Source of the DNA: Bradyrhizobium sp. AUGA SZCCT0283
GTDB lineage: Bacteria; Pseudomonadota; Alphaproteobacteria; Rhizobiales; Xanthobacteraceae
Reading direction: 5' to 3'
DNA length: 64,000 nt
Assembly (NCBI RefSeq): GCF_018130385.1
Contig: NZ_JAFCLU010000016.1
Location: 1 to 64,000 of the forward strand
A program made the translations under genes and the position numbers. The notes beneath the pieces are model-generated. The model ran no database searches. It saw nothing but the letters and a program-made list of their open reading frames with translations, and was not told the DNA's origin. This document shows, one piece after another, positions 8,531 through 16,763 of the stretch (its first letter is position 1; each line of letters starts with the position of its first letter).

Positions 8531-8717
8531 CGTCAAACTCTCCGATCGGCCGGTCCGTGCGGGCTGGCCTTAAGTATATTTTCCAAATTCAGTCTATCAT
8601 AAATAGGTCGTACTGTCCGCCACGGAAACTGACCTACTTGTGATGATTTTGTGCCCACCTGCATGATAGCGTGAATTTCACCGTGCCCGCAGCGTCACAC
8701 CGATCCGACAGAGACCG

Positions 8718-9551
8718 ATGCGCCTGTTGTCAGCAACGCTATCCCTGACGCTCCTTGCTGCGGCCTGCACGGCCGGTGCCGCGCCATTGCCGGCCCCGCG
8801 CCAGGTCGATATCCCGGCGAGCGGTCTGACCCTGCATGCCCAGCTCTACAAGCCTGACGGTGACGGCCCGTTTCCCACCGTGATCGCGCTGCACGGCTGC
8901 GGCGGATTGGGTGGACAATCAGAGCCCGTGCTGCCGCGCTATCGCGACTGGACGGAACAGCTGTTGAAGACCGGCCATGCGGTGCTGCTGCCGGACAGTT
9001 TTGGTTCGCGGGAGCTCGGCCCGCAATGCCGTGTCAAGGAGCGCCGTGTGCTCGCCCGCCGCGAGCGAGTGGCCGATGTCAATGCATCGCGGCAATGGCT
9101 GTTGCAGCAATCCTGGGCCGCGCGTGACCGGATCAGCCTGATGGGATGGGCGCACGGCGCCAGTGCGGTCCTGTGGGCGGTGCGCCCGCAATCGTCAGCG
9201 CGCGGTATCGAGCCGGATTTTCGTTCGGCGATCGCATTCTATCCGGATTGCCGGATCTCCTCCGGCCTCGGCTGGAGCGCGCGCGTGCCGACGCTGCTGC
9301 TGATCGGCGCGCAGGACGACGTCAGTTCGCCGGCAGCCTGCCGCCAGGTGGTGGAAGGGGCCCGCGGCCGCAGTGCACTGGCGCGGATCGTGGTCTATCC
9401 CGGTGCGCCCCACGATTTCGATCGCGCCAACCTGCCGCTGCGGGCGATCGCAGGCTCCGACGCCGCATTGCCCGAACGCGGTCATATCGGCACCGATGGG
9501 GACGCGCGCAGGGACTCGCAAAAGCGCGTCGCGGAGTGGCTGGCGCGTTAG
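8718..9551 (+). CDS. Dienelactone-hydrolase-like exported protein, nucleophile missing
   Basis: 277 residues with an alpha/beta-hydrolase fold. The N-terminus is an export signal, with LLAAAC resembling a weak lipobox at residue 17. The oxyanion segment ALHGCGGLGG, the acid region GAQDD and the histidine region GAPHDFD are in order. The nucleophile elbow, normally G-x-S/C-x-G, reads GWAHGAS, so the nucleophile is alanine (codon gcg). As written it should not hydrolyse esters in the classical way; a binding role or a decayed enzyme are the alternatives. Its stop overlaps the convergent xseA stop by two bases. Confidence 0.8.
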   Translation: MRLLSATLSLTLLAAACTAGAAPLPAPRQVDIPASGLTLHAQLYKPDGDGPFPTVIALHGCGGLGGQSEPVLPRYRDWTEQLLKTGHAVLLPDSFGSRELGPQCRVKERRVLARRERVADVNASRQWLLQQSWAARDRISLMGWAHGASAVLWAVRPQSSARGIEPDFRSAIAFYPDCRISSGLGWSARVPTLLLIGAQDDVSSPAACRQVVEGARGRSALARIVVYPGAPHDFDRANLPLRAIAGSDAALPERGHIGTDGDARRDSQKRVAEWLAR

Positions 9552-11170
9552 AACAGGCTTCCCTGATCAACCGGCTTGGCCACGCGCTTCGGCGCTGCCG
9601 GCTTCGCGTCGGGCGGCGCCGCTTTCGGCGTACTCGCGGCCGGCGCCGCGGTCTGAGGCCGATCGGCATCCGCGGTGGCGCCGACGCGGCCGTCGGCGAA
9701 TTCGATGGTGAGATGTGCGCTCGGTCCGATCGCGGCGGCGGCATGCACGGCGTGGCCATGCTCGTCGCGCACCAGGGCAAAGCCGCGCGCGAGCACGCCG
9801 CGATACGACAGCGCCGACAACAATTGGCCGCTATGGGCAACGCGTGCGTCGAAACGCTGCATGGCGGTCTCGAGCGCGCGGCGGGCGCGCTCGGCCAGCC
9901 GTTGCGCGCGCTCGCGATCACGCGCGATGGCATTGCGCTGCGCCTGGGCGTTGGAGAGTTTCGAGGCCTTCAGCCTGACCTCCAGCCCGGCAAAGCGGTC
10001 CCGCCGGTTGCGCAGCAGGGCGCGGGCGGACAGCCTGATGCGTTCGCCCGACACCGTGAGGCGGTGATTGGCCTGCGCGACCTGCCCGCGCAGAACCTTC
10101 AGCGTCAGGCCGGCGCTGAGATGCGAGAAGCGGCGGTGATGGGCGTGCGTATTGGCCTTCAAGCCGCGGGGCAGGGCGGCGCCGAGGTGATCCAGCCTTT
10201 GCCTGGGGATCGCGAGCAGTTCGCTTAAGCCCGGCAGGGCGCGGGCCGCGGCGCGCAATTCATTGCGACGGCTCTCCTGCCCGCGTTGCCAGCACACCAT
10301 CGTGCGCCGCGCCAGGCTCTCGACCTCGACGAACAATTCGCTGCGCACGGGGACCGCCATTTCGGCGGCGGCCGTCGGCGTCGGGGCGCGCTTGTCGGCG
10401 GCGAAATCGATCAGCGTGATATCGGTCTCATGGCCGACGGCCGAGATCAGCGGGATCATGCTCTCTGCGGCGGCGCGAACCACGATCTCCTCGTTGAACG
10501 ACCACAAATCCTCCAGCGAGCCGCCGCCGCGCGCGACGATCAGCAGATCCGGCCGCGGAATCTTTCCCGCCTCGGGTAGCGCGTTGAAGCCGCGGATGGC
10601 GGCCGCCACTTGCTCGGCGGAACCTTCGCCCTGGACCTTGACCGGCCACACCAGCACGCGGCGGGGGAAGCGGTCCTGCAGCCGGTGCAGGATGTCCCGG
10701 ATCACGGCGCCGGTCGGCGAGGTGACGACGCCGATCACTTCGGGCAGCCAGGGCAGCAATTGCTTGCGCGCCTCGTCGAACAGGCCCTCGGCGGCGAGCT
10801 TCCGTTTGCGCTCCTCCATCAGCGCCATCAGCGCGCCGATGCCGGCGGGTTCCAACGCCTCGATGACGATCTGGTATTTAGAGGAGCCCGGATAGGTCGT
10901 GAGCTTGCCGGTGGCGATGACCTCGAGCCCTTCCTGCGGCTTGAACCGCATTCGGGCGTGGGCGAACTTCCAGATCACCGCCTCGATCTTGGCGCTCTCG
11001 TCCTTCAGCGCGAAATAGCAATGGCCCGAGGAGTGCGGCCCGCGGAAGCCGGAAATTTCGCCGCGGACGCGGACATGGCCATAGGCGTCCTCCACCGTCC
11101 GCTTCAGGGCGGAGGACAACTCCGAGACGGTGAATTCGGGCGCGTTGATCAGGTTTTCGGCAGCAGGCAT
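9548..11170 (-). CDS. xseA: Exodeoxyribonuclease VII large subunit
   Basis: About 540 residues. With XseB it degrades single-stranded DNA in both directions and acts in mismatch repair. An N-terminal OB-fold (EFTVSELSSALKR through RGEISGFRGPHSSGHCYF) precedes the catalytic domain with GVVTSPTGAVIRDI, ARGGGSLEDLW and SAVGHETDITL. A long helical stalk follows, then a low-complexity Ala/Pro/Lys tail of about 45 residues beyond the usual end. The ATG at 11170 starts a standard N-terminus; no strong ribosome site is visible. The convergent hydrolase overlaps its end. It is divergent from the gene at 11307. Confidence 0.95.
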   Translation of the reverse strand: MPAAENLINAPEFTVSELSSALKRTVEDAYGHVRVRGEISGFRGPHSSGHCYFALKDESAKIEAVIWKFAHARMRFKPQEGLEVIATGKLTTYPGSSKYQIVIEALEPAGIGALMALMEERKRKLAAEGLFDEARKQLLPWLPEVIGVVTSPTGAVIRDILHRLQDRFPRRVLVWPVKVQGEGSAEQVAAAIRGFNALPEAGKIPRPDLLIVARGGGSLEDLWSFNEEIVVRAAAESMIPLISAVGHETDITLIDFAADKRAPTPTAAAEMAVPVRSELFVEVESLARRTMVCWQRGQESRRNELRAAARALPGLSELLAIPRQRLDHLGAALPRGLKANTHAHHRRFSHLSAGLTLKVLRGQVAQANHRLTVSGERIRLSARALLRNRRDRFAGLEVRLKASKLSNAQAQRNAIARDRERAQRLAERARRALETAMQRFDARVAHSGQLLSALSYRGVLARGFALVRDEHGHAVHAAAAIGPSAHLTIEFADGRVGATADADRPQTAAPAASTPKAAPPDAKPAAPKRVAKPVDQGSLF

Positions 11171-11257
11171 CGGCAACTGATTCGGACGTTGGAGGCGTTG
11201 CCGCAACGTAGGGATTTTTGACCATCCCCGCCAATCCGGCTCTTGTGAAACTCATAT

Positions 11258-11281
11258 ACTCTGTGATACAGAGTTCTCTGT
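11258..11281. promoter_or_regulatory. Candidate operator with three alternating half-sites
   Basis: CTCTGT-GAT-ACAGAG-TT-CTCTGT. The first two arms extend to a perfect ACTCTGT / ACAGAGT pair, and the second and third form another perfect inverted repeat. It sits 26 bases before the hydrolase ATG at 11307 and 88 bases before the xseA start. This is a typical place and form for a dimeric repressor site. The winged-helix protein encoded at 12896 is one candidate ligand. Confidence 0.55.
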
Positions 11282-11306
11282 ATTTCATTCCGGCGAGGCA
11301 AGCTCG

Positions 11307-12317
11307 ATGTTCAAATTCCTGATCCGCGGCACTCTGAGCTTCCTGAAATGGGCCCTGTGCGGCGTCGGCGTGCTGGCGCTGGTGGTGCTGGCGTTGCTGG
11401 CAACGCCGCTGCAGCCGGTGCCGGAACTGCAATCGATCTCGCGGGCGCGAGCCACCGTCGATCTTTCCAGCCTGCCTGCGATTGACCGGTTCCAGGCCCG
11501 CGACGGCACATGGCTCGGCTTCCGCCATTACGCGGCGGGTGGCACGCCGACCGGCCGCGTGGCGATCGTGATTCATGGCTCCTCCGGCTCCAGCGGCGGC
11601 ACTATCCATGCGCTGTCCCAGGGGCTGGCTGCGCATGGGGTGGAAACCTTTGCCGTCGACATGCGCGGCCATGGCACGTCGGGCACGCGCGGCGACATCG
11701 GCTATGTCGGCCAGCTCGAGCACGATCTCGCCGATTTCGTCGCGGAGTTGCGCAAGACCGTGCCATCAGCGCCCCTGACGCTGGTCGGCCATTCGTCCGG
11801 CGGCGGCTTTGGGCTGCGCGTGGCGGGCTCGCCAATCCAGAACCTGTTCGAGCGCTTCGTGCTGCTCGCGCCCTATCTCGGCTACGACGCTCCCTCCACC
11901 CGGCCGAGTTCCGGCGGCTGGGCCCGCGCCGACATCCCGCGCATCCTCGGCTTGGTGGTGCTACGCGAGCTCGGGATCACCTGCTGTGAGGCGCTTCCGG
12001 TGCTGGCGCTCGCGGTGCCGCCGAACTCCGAGAAGACACTGGTGTCGACCTATACCGACCGGTTGATGCGCAACTTTGCTGTGCGGGGCGATTTCCGCCA
12101 CGATCTCGCCGCTGCGACAAAACCGCTCACGATCATCTCCGGCGCCGACGACGAATTGATGTTTTCGGACAAATACGCCGAGGCCGTGCGTGGCGCGAAG
12201 GTCGCTGTCGACGTCAAGGTGCTCGACGGCATCAACCACATGGGTATCGTCGCCGCGCCGAAGGCGGTATCCATCGTTGCCGAAGATGTTGCCACGCGCG
12301 CCATGGCGGGGTCATAG
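11307..12317 (+). CDS. Membrane-anchored alpha/beta hydrolase (lysophospholipase-like)
   Basis: 336 residues. Residues 10-33 form one hydrophobic transmembrane helix, so the enzyme is probably anchored with its catalytic domain outside the cytoplasm. The domain resembles monoacylglycerol lipases and serine aminopeptidase-type hydrolases: oxyanion loop VIHGSSGSSGG, DMRGHGTSG, nucleophile elbow GHSSGG, acid loop ISGADDE and catalytic histidine in INHMG. Substrate is not predictable. It starts a three-gene unit, with 16 bases to the next gene, behind the palindromic site at 11258-11281. Confidence 0.85.
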   Translation: MFKFLIRGTLSFLKWALCGVGVLALVVLALLATPLQPVPELQSISRARATVDLSSLPAIDRFQARDGTWLGFRHYAAGGTPTGRVAIVIHGSSGSSGGTIHALSQGLAAHGVETFAVDMRGHGTSGTRGDIGYVGQLEHDLADFVAELRKTVPSAPLTLVGHSSGGGFGLRVAGSPIQNLFERFVLLAPYLGYDAPSTRPSSGGWARADIPRILGLVVLRELGITCCEALPVLALAVPPNSEKTLVSTYTDRLMRNFAVRGDFRHDLAAATKPLTIISGADDELMFSDKYAEAVRGAKVAVDVKVLDGINHMGIVAAPKAVSIVAEDVATRAMAGS

Positions 12318-12333
12318 CGGCGACGGGGCGGGA

Positions 12334-12894
12334 ATGGGCAACATGATCGACAGCCGCGAGGCCTCCGCGGCGCTCGCCGAAATCAACGAGATGACGCGCC
12401 GCGTCCGGCAATCGCGGATCTACAATCTCGCCAGCCTGATGCTGATCATGTGGGGCGCGCTGGTATTTGCCGGCTATCTCAGCTCGTTTCTGGCGCCGCG
12501 CCAGGCCGGCTATTTCTGGGCCGCGCTGAACGCAGCGGGGGTCGCGGGCTCGTTTGCGATCAGCGCCTTCGGATATCGCAAGACAGGCATTCGTACCTTC
12601 GATTTCAGGATGCTGATCGCGTTCGTGCTGTTCTTCGCCTTTGGTTTCCTCTGCACGAGCGTGCTCGGCCACTTCACGCCGCGCCAGATGGGCACGTTCT
12701 GGCCGATTTATTTCATGCTGCTCTACATCATCGCGGGACTCTGGTTCGGCCACGCCTTTGTTGCGATCGGTCTCTCCATCAGCGCGCTGGCGCTGGCGGG
12801 CTATTTCTGGGCCGGCGACTGGTTCGATCTCTGGATGGCCTTTGTCAACGGCGGCGGGCTCATCCTTGGCGGCCTGTGGATGCGCCGGAGCTGA
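12334..12894 (+). CDS. Multi-pass membrane protein of unknown function
   Basis: About 186 residues. ATG at 12334 follows a GGGGCGGGA purine-rich stretch; ATG at 12343 is the alternative. A short N-terminal helix (SREASAALAEINEMTRRVRQ) is cytoplasmic-looking. Five hydrophobic segments follow, with conserved-looking small loops such as LAPRQAGYF and FTPRQMGTF, which repeat a common PRQ-G pattern. That internal repeat suggests duplication of a two-helix unit. It ends one base before the winged-helix gene, so both are surely cotranscribed. I do not recognise a named family. Confidence 0.78.
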   Translation: MGNMIDSREASAALAEINEMTRRVRQSRIYNLASLMLIMWGALVFAGYLSSFLAPRQAGYFWAALNAAGVAGSFAISAFGYRKTGIRTFDFRMLIAFVLFFAFGFLCTSVLGHFTPRQMGTFWPIYFMLLYIIAGLWFGHAFVAIGLSISALALAGYFWAGDWFDLWMAFVNGGGLILGGLWMRRS

Positions 12895-12895
12895 T

Positions 12896-13198
12896 ATGGA
12901 CGGGCTCGACGACATCATTCATCAACCGCTGCGGCTGCGAATCATGGCGGCGCTGAACGCGCTGCCGTCGGGCGTGGGGCTCGAATTTGCCAGGCTGAAG
13001 AAGCTTACCGGTGCCACCGACGGCAATCTCGGGGCCCATATCGAGACGCTGTCGAAGGCGGGCTACGTCGCGGTCGAAAAGGCCTTTGTCGGCAAGAAGC
13101 CGCAGACCACGGTGACGGCCACGGCGGCGGGGCGGGGCGCCTTCGCCCGCCATGTCGCCATGCTGCAGGAAATCATCGCAGCCTCGGGCGGCAGATAG
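12896..13198 (+). CDS. Winged-helix transcriptional regulator (HTH_34-like)
   Basis: 100 residues, nearly all one winged-helix domain. DDIIHQPLRLRIMAALNALP is the first helix pair, FARLKKLTGATDGNLGAHIE the helix-turn-helix, and VEKAFVGKKPQTTVTATAAG the beta wing, a pattern typical of small MarR/ArsR-like regulators of the HTH_34 group. It has no ligand domain. It begins directly after the membrane-protein stop. In such pairs the regulator usually controls its own operon, so the palindrome at 11258 is an obvious candidate target. This is inference. Confidence 0.87.
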   Translation: MDGLDDIIHQPLRLRIMAALNALPSGVGLEFARLKKLTGATDGNLGAHIETLSKAGYVAVEKAFVGKKPQTTVTATAAGRGAFARHVAMLQEIIAASGGR

Positions 13199-13306
13199 CG
13201 CCGAAACACCTCTGCACAACGGCTATTCTGCCGCCCGGTCCCCTTGCGGCCAGGGGGCGTTTTGTGCGACCGAAGCCGCATCTCATCCCCGCATCTGGCT
13301 CATGTC

Positions 13307-14590
13307 ATGAACATCCTCCTGCTCGGTTCCGGCGGCCGCGAACACGCTCTCGCATGGAAGATCGCCGCTTCCCCGCTGCTCACCAAGCTGTGGTGCGCGC
13401 CGGGCAATGCCGGCATCGCGCGGGAAGCCGAATGTGTCGCGCTTGATGTCGCTAATCATGCCGCGGTGATCGAGTTCTGCAAAAGCAACGCCGTCGATCT
13501 GGTCGTGGTGGGGCCGGAGACGCCGTTGGCGGCCGGCATCGTCGACGATCTCGCGGCGGCCGGCATCAAGGCGTTCGGACCGGGCAGGCAGGCCGCGCAG
13601 CTCGAGGGATCCAAGGGGTTCACCAAGGCGCTCTGCACCGAATTCAACATTCCGACCGGTGCGTATGGCCGCTTCACGACGGCTGACGATGCGCTGGCTT
13701 ATGTGCGCGCGCAGGGCGCGCCGATCGTGGTCAAGGCTGATGGCCTGGCCGCCGGCAAGGGCGTTGTCGTCGCCAAAACGCTTGATGAAGCCGAGGCGGC
13801 CATCGCCATGATGTTCGACGGCGCGTTCGGTTCGGCCGGCACGGAAGTCGTAATCGAGGAATTCCTCTCCGGCCGCGAGATCAGCTTCTTCGCGCTGTGC
13901 GACGGCGAAACCGCGATCCCGCTGGCCTCGGCCCAGGACCACAAGCGCGTGTTCGATCACGACGAGGGACCGAACACCGGCGGCATGGGCGCCTATTCGC
14001 CGACACCGTTCGTGACGGCTGAAATTCACGACCAGATCATGGCGCGGATCATCCTGCCGACCGTCGCCGGCATGAAGCAGCGCGGCACGCCGTTTCGCGG
14101 CGTGCTCTACGCCGGCGTGATGCTCACGGAGCAGGGGCCGAAGCTGTTCGAATACAATGTCCGCTTCGGCGATCCCGAATGCCAGGTGCTGATGCTGCGG
14201 ATGATGTCCGACATCGTTCCGGCGTTTCTGGCGTCCTGCGATGGCGAACTGAAGCATTTCGACCTGCGTTGGTATCCGGAGCCGGCGCTGACCGTGGTGA
14301 TGGCGGCGAAGGGCTATCCCGGCGACTACAAAAAGGGCACGCGAATCGATGGCCTCGATGAGGCCGCCGGAATCGAGGGGGTCGAGATATTCCATGCCGG
14401 CACGGTGGCAAAGGATGGCGCGGTCCTCGCCAATGGCGGGCGCGTGCTGAACGTGTGTGCGATGGGCAAGACCGTGCTGGAGGCGCAGCAGCGTGCCTAT
14501 CAAGCTGTCGACCGCATCAAATGGTCTGATGGTTTCTGCCGCCGCGACATTGCCTGGCAGGCGGTGGAGGCGGAGAAGGCGCAGCACTGA
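13307..14590 (+). CDS. purD: Phosphoribosylamine--glycine ligase
   Basis: 427 residues, standard length. It joins glycine to 5-phosphoribosylamine with ATP in step two of purine synthesis. Family marks include the N-terminal LLLGSGGREHALAWK, VGPETPLAAG, the ATP-grasp lid VKADGLAAGKGVVVA, and the metal-binding YNVRFGDPECQ. The ATG at 13307 gives the canonical N-terminus; the frame is open 63 bases further up but lacks homology there. No sign of a regulatory RNA is seen in the 108 bases before it. Confidence 0.97.
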   Translation: MNILLLGSGGREHALAWKIAASPLLTKLWCAPGNAGIAREAECVALDVANHAAVIEFCKSNAVDLVVVGPETPLAAGIVDDLAAAGIKAFGPGRQAAQLEGSKGFTKALCTEFNIPTGAYGRFTTADDALAYVRAQGAPIVVKADGLAAGKGVVVAKTLDEAEAAIAMMFDGAFGSAGTEVVIEEFLSGREISFFALCDGETAIPLASAQDHKRVFDHDEGPNTGGMGAYSPTPFVTAEIHDQIMARIILPTVAGMKQRGTPFRGVLYAGVMLTEQGPKLFEYNVRFGDPECQVLMLRMMSDIVPAFLASCDGELKHFDLRWYPEPALTVVMAAKGYPGDYKKGTRIDGLDEAAGIEGVEIFHAGTVAKDGAVLANGGRVLNVCAMGKTVLEAQQRAYQAVDRIKWSDGFCRRDIAWQAVEAEKAQH

Positions 14591-14679
14591 CGCAAGTCAG
14601 AAAACGAGATCAGCACCCCGCGACAGCGAGTTGGATCGTCGGCTTCGCTGCAGACTGCCAGCCGAGCGAAATGCGGTTA

Positions 14680-14973
14680 TCAGAGCATGCTGCCGACGGC
14701 CTTTGTCATCTCAGCTGCAGAAAAGGCCCGCAGCGATTCGGTGCGAACATTGCCGAGCGCACCGAGGCTCAGCGTGAGCGACATGAAGGAGGACTCATCT
14801 GGCGCATCGACGATGGTCACAATGTCATATCGCCCCTGTGTCCAGAGGATTTCCTTCACCGTCACGCCGAACGTCTTCGCCATTGCCTTGAAGGCTTCCG
14901 CGCGCTTCGGTGACTCCTTGGCGTTGCGGATTCCTTGCTCCGTGAAATTTGCCAGCACGACATAAGCTACCAT
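14680..14973 (-). CDS. GYD-domain protein
   Basis: 97 residues. ATG at 14973 is preceded on this strand by GGGGAGG at good distance. The sequence VVLANFTEQGIRNAKESPKR and WTQGRYDIVTIVDAPDE match the GYD family, small dimeric ferredoxin-like fold proteins of unknown role. It is monocistronic, convergent with purD. The 440 bases upstream contain only palindromic repeats, so its promoter must lie close to the start. Confidence 0.85.
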   Translation of the reverse strand: MVAYVVLANFTEQGIRNAKESPKRAEAFKAMAKTFGVTVKEILWTQGRYDIVTIVDAPDESSFMSLTLSLGALGNVRTESLRAFSAAEMTKAVGSML

Positions 14974-15133
14974 GGTCGTCCTCCCCGATTAGGAGCCTGT
15001 ACAATTGGGATGAGGAAGTCGCGCGCAGAGCTTGCCACAGTACTTGCGACACTGCCACCGGCGGAATCGGAAAGGTCAGCGGGCGTGACTTATCCTGCCG
15101 CATCGGCGGAGGAGCTATGAATACGCTTTCCGC

Positions 15134-15313
15134 CGTCATTGCGAGGAGCGATCGGGTCGCGCGAATGCGCGCCCGCGACGAGCGCAATTGCGCTCGCGCA
15201 GTGATGACAGGCTTCGCGACGAAGCAATCCATCTATCCGTTATCTGGAGCTATGGATTGCTTCCGCCTTCGCTCGTTGAGCAACGGCGGACAAGCCGCTT
15301 CACTCGCAACGAC
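15134..15313. repeat. Dispersed palindrome, family B (long form)
   Basis: Outer arms CGTCATTGCGAGGAGCG and a near-complement TCACTCGCAACGAC enclose AAGCAATCCATCTATCCGTT and a matching ATGGATTGCTTC. The element is longer than the copy at 17674 because of an inserted GC-rich stretch around 15155-15205. It lies in the 448-base gap between the GYD gene and the acyl-CoA dehydrogenase gene, where I see no gene. Confidence 0.7.
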
Positions 15314-15328
15314 ACCGATCGCAATCGC

Positions 15329-15415
15329 GTAGGTGGGCAAAGCGAAGCGTGCCCACCGCGGCGATCTCAGTCCGCAATGGTGGGCACGGCGCTTCGCGCC
15401 TTTGCCCATCCTACG
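15329..15415. repeat. Dispersed palindrome, family A
   Basis: Starts GTAGGTGGGCAAAGCGAAGC and ends CCTTTGCCCATCCTAC, with an inner GCCCACC / GGTGGGC pair. It lies just after the family B element and a few bases beyond the end of the acyl-CoA dehydrogenase gene, so it may act as that gene's terminator. Confidence 0.75.
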
Positions 15416-15421
15416 TAGTCG

Positions 15422-16654
15422 TCAAAGCAGATCCCCGCCTGCGGCGCTCGCGGTGGTGCCGTGCTCGCGGAACGCCTTGATGACGTTCTTGCCGATCCGC
15501 CACTTGTGTACTTCATCGGGACCGTCGACCAGCCGCTGCGCGCGCACCTGGGTGTACCATTTGGCGAGCGGCGTATCCTGGCTGAAGCCAAGCGCACCGT
15601 GGAGCTGGATCGCGGTGTCGATCACCTTGTGCACCATGTGCGCATGGAAGATCTTTGCGATCGAGTTCTCCTGCCGGATATCGAGGCCCTTTTCCGCCTT
15701 GTAGGCAATGTGCAGCAGCATCAGGCGACCGATATAGAGTTCGCTGGCGCAATCGGCGAGCATGAACTGCACCGCCTGCCGGTCGGCGAGCAATTGGCCG
15801 AAGGTCGAGCGCTTGGTGACATGGGCTGCCGCCATGTCGAGCGCGCGTTGCGCCTTGGCGACGTTGTGCATGCCGTGACGCAGGCGGCCATAGGCGAGGC
15901 GGTGCTGGCCCATGGCAAAGCCGTTGCCTTCGCCGCCGACCAGATTGTCGGCCGGCACCTTCAGATCCCTGATCTCGATTTCGGAGTGGCCGCCGTGCAG
16001 CACGTCGTCATGCGGTCCCTCGATCGCCATGTTGGCGACGTTGCGCTTGATCTTGTAGCCGGGGTTCGGCAGCTCGACGAGGAAGGTGGAATACTGCTTG
16101 TGACGCGGTGCGTTCGGATCGGTCTTGGCCATGACCAGCGCCATGTCGGCGACACTGGCCGAGGAGGAAAACCACTTCTCGCCGTTCAGGATGTAGTTCT
16201 CGTTGCCGTCCTTCACCGCCGTGGTCTGCATGCCGGTCGCGTCGGCGCCGGCGGCCTTTTCCGTCATCGAGAAGCAGATGCGCTTGTCGCCGTTGAGCAG
16301 CGGTTTGAGGAACTTCTCCTTCTGATATTCCGTGCCATGGGCAAGGATCGTCATCATCGATGCGTCGTCGGGCCCTTGCGTGTTCATCGACAGCGCGCCC
16401 AGCATGCTCTCGCCGAGCTCCATCTGCACCAGTGCGTTGGCCAGCGGACCGAGGCCCATGCCGCCATATTCCTTCGGCACCCACGGGCACCACAGGCCGC
16501 GCGCACGGGCCTTTGCCCGCAGCGGGCCGAGCACCTCGGCGAGCGGCTTGGTGTCGAGTTCCTTCTCCGCGGGGATGCACTCGTCGTGCACCCATTGGCG
16601 GACTTTTTCGCGGATCGCCTTGGCTTCGGCCGGGATTTCGAAATCGATCGACAT
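15422..16654 (-). CDS. Acyl-CoA dehydrogenase family protein
   Basis: 410 residues. It should oxidise an acyl-CoA to the enoyl-CoA with FAD and pass electrons to ETF. Marks include the FAD/substrate segment CFSMTEKAAGADATGMQT, WFSSSASVADMALVMAKTD, and the C-terminal QLHGALGFSQDTPLAKWYTQVRA typical of ACAD C-terminal domains, close to ACAD10/11-type branches by its RLVDGPDEVHK end. ATG at 16654 has GAGGAAA upstream; frames further 5' run into the promoter of the divergent gene. Substrate is unknown; it is divergent from a dehalogenase-like gene 109 bases away. Confidence 0.93.
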   Translation of the reverse strand: MSIDFEIPAEAKAIREKVRQWVHDECIPAEKELDTKPLAEVLGPLRAKARARGLWCPWVPKEYGGMGLGPLANALVQMELGESMLGALSMNTQGPDDASMMTILAHGTEYQKEKFLKPLLNGDKRICFSMTEKAAGADATGMQTTAVKDGNENYILNGEKWFSSSASVADMALVMAKTDPNAPRHKQYSTFLVELPNPGYKIKRNVANMAIEGPHDDVLHGGHSEIEIRDLKVPADNLVGGEGNGFAMGQHRLAYGRLRHGMHNVAKAQRALDMAAAHVTKRSTFGQLLADRQAVQFMLADCASELYIGRLMLLHIAYKAEKGLDIRQENSIAKIFHAHMVHKVIDTAIQLHGALGFSQDTPLAKWYTQVRAQRLVDGPDEVHKWRIGKNVIKAFREHGTTASAAGGDLL

Positions 16655-16763
16655 CGCTGGTTTCCTCGGTTCTTGTTCCTGTTGGTCAGGCTTGAGGAAT
16701 GGCATAAACCTGCGTTTCTCCAGCGGCAACGGCAAACAAAGTTTGAAGCAGCAAGGAGCGTCC

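Noticed and set aside
12190..12333. 5' extension of the membrane protein frame
   Set aside because: It overlaps the hydrolase gene in another phase and is Arg/Ser-rich shadow sequence; ATG 12334 has the better leader.
13283..14587. 434-codon frame antisense to purD
   Set aside because: Shadow of a certain gene; no motif or ribosome site.
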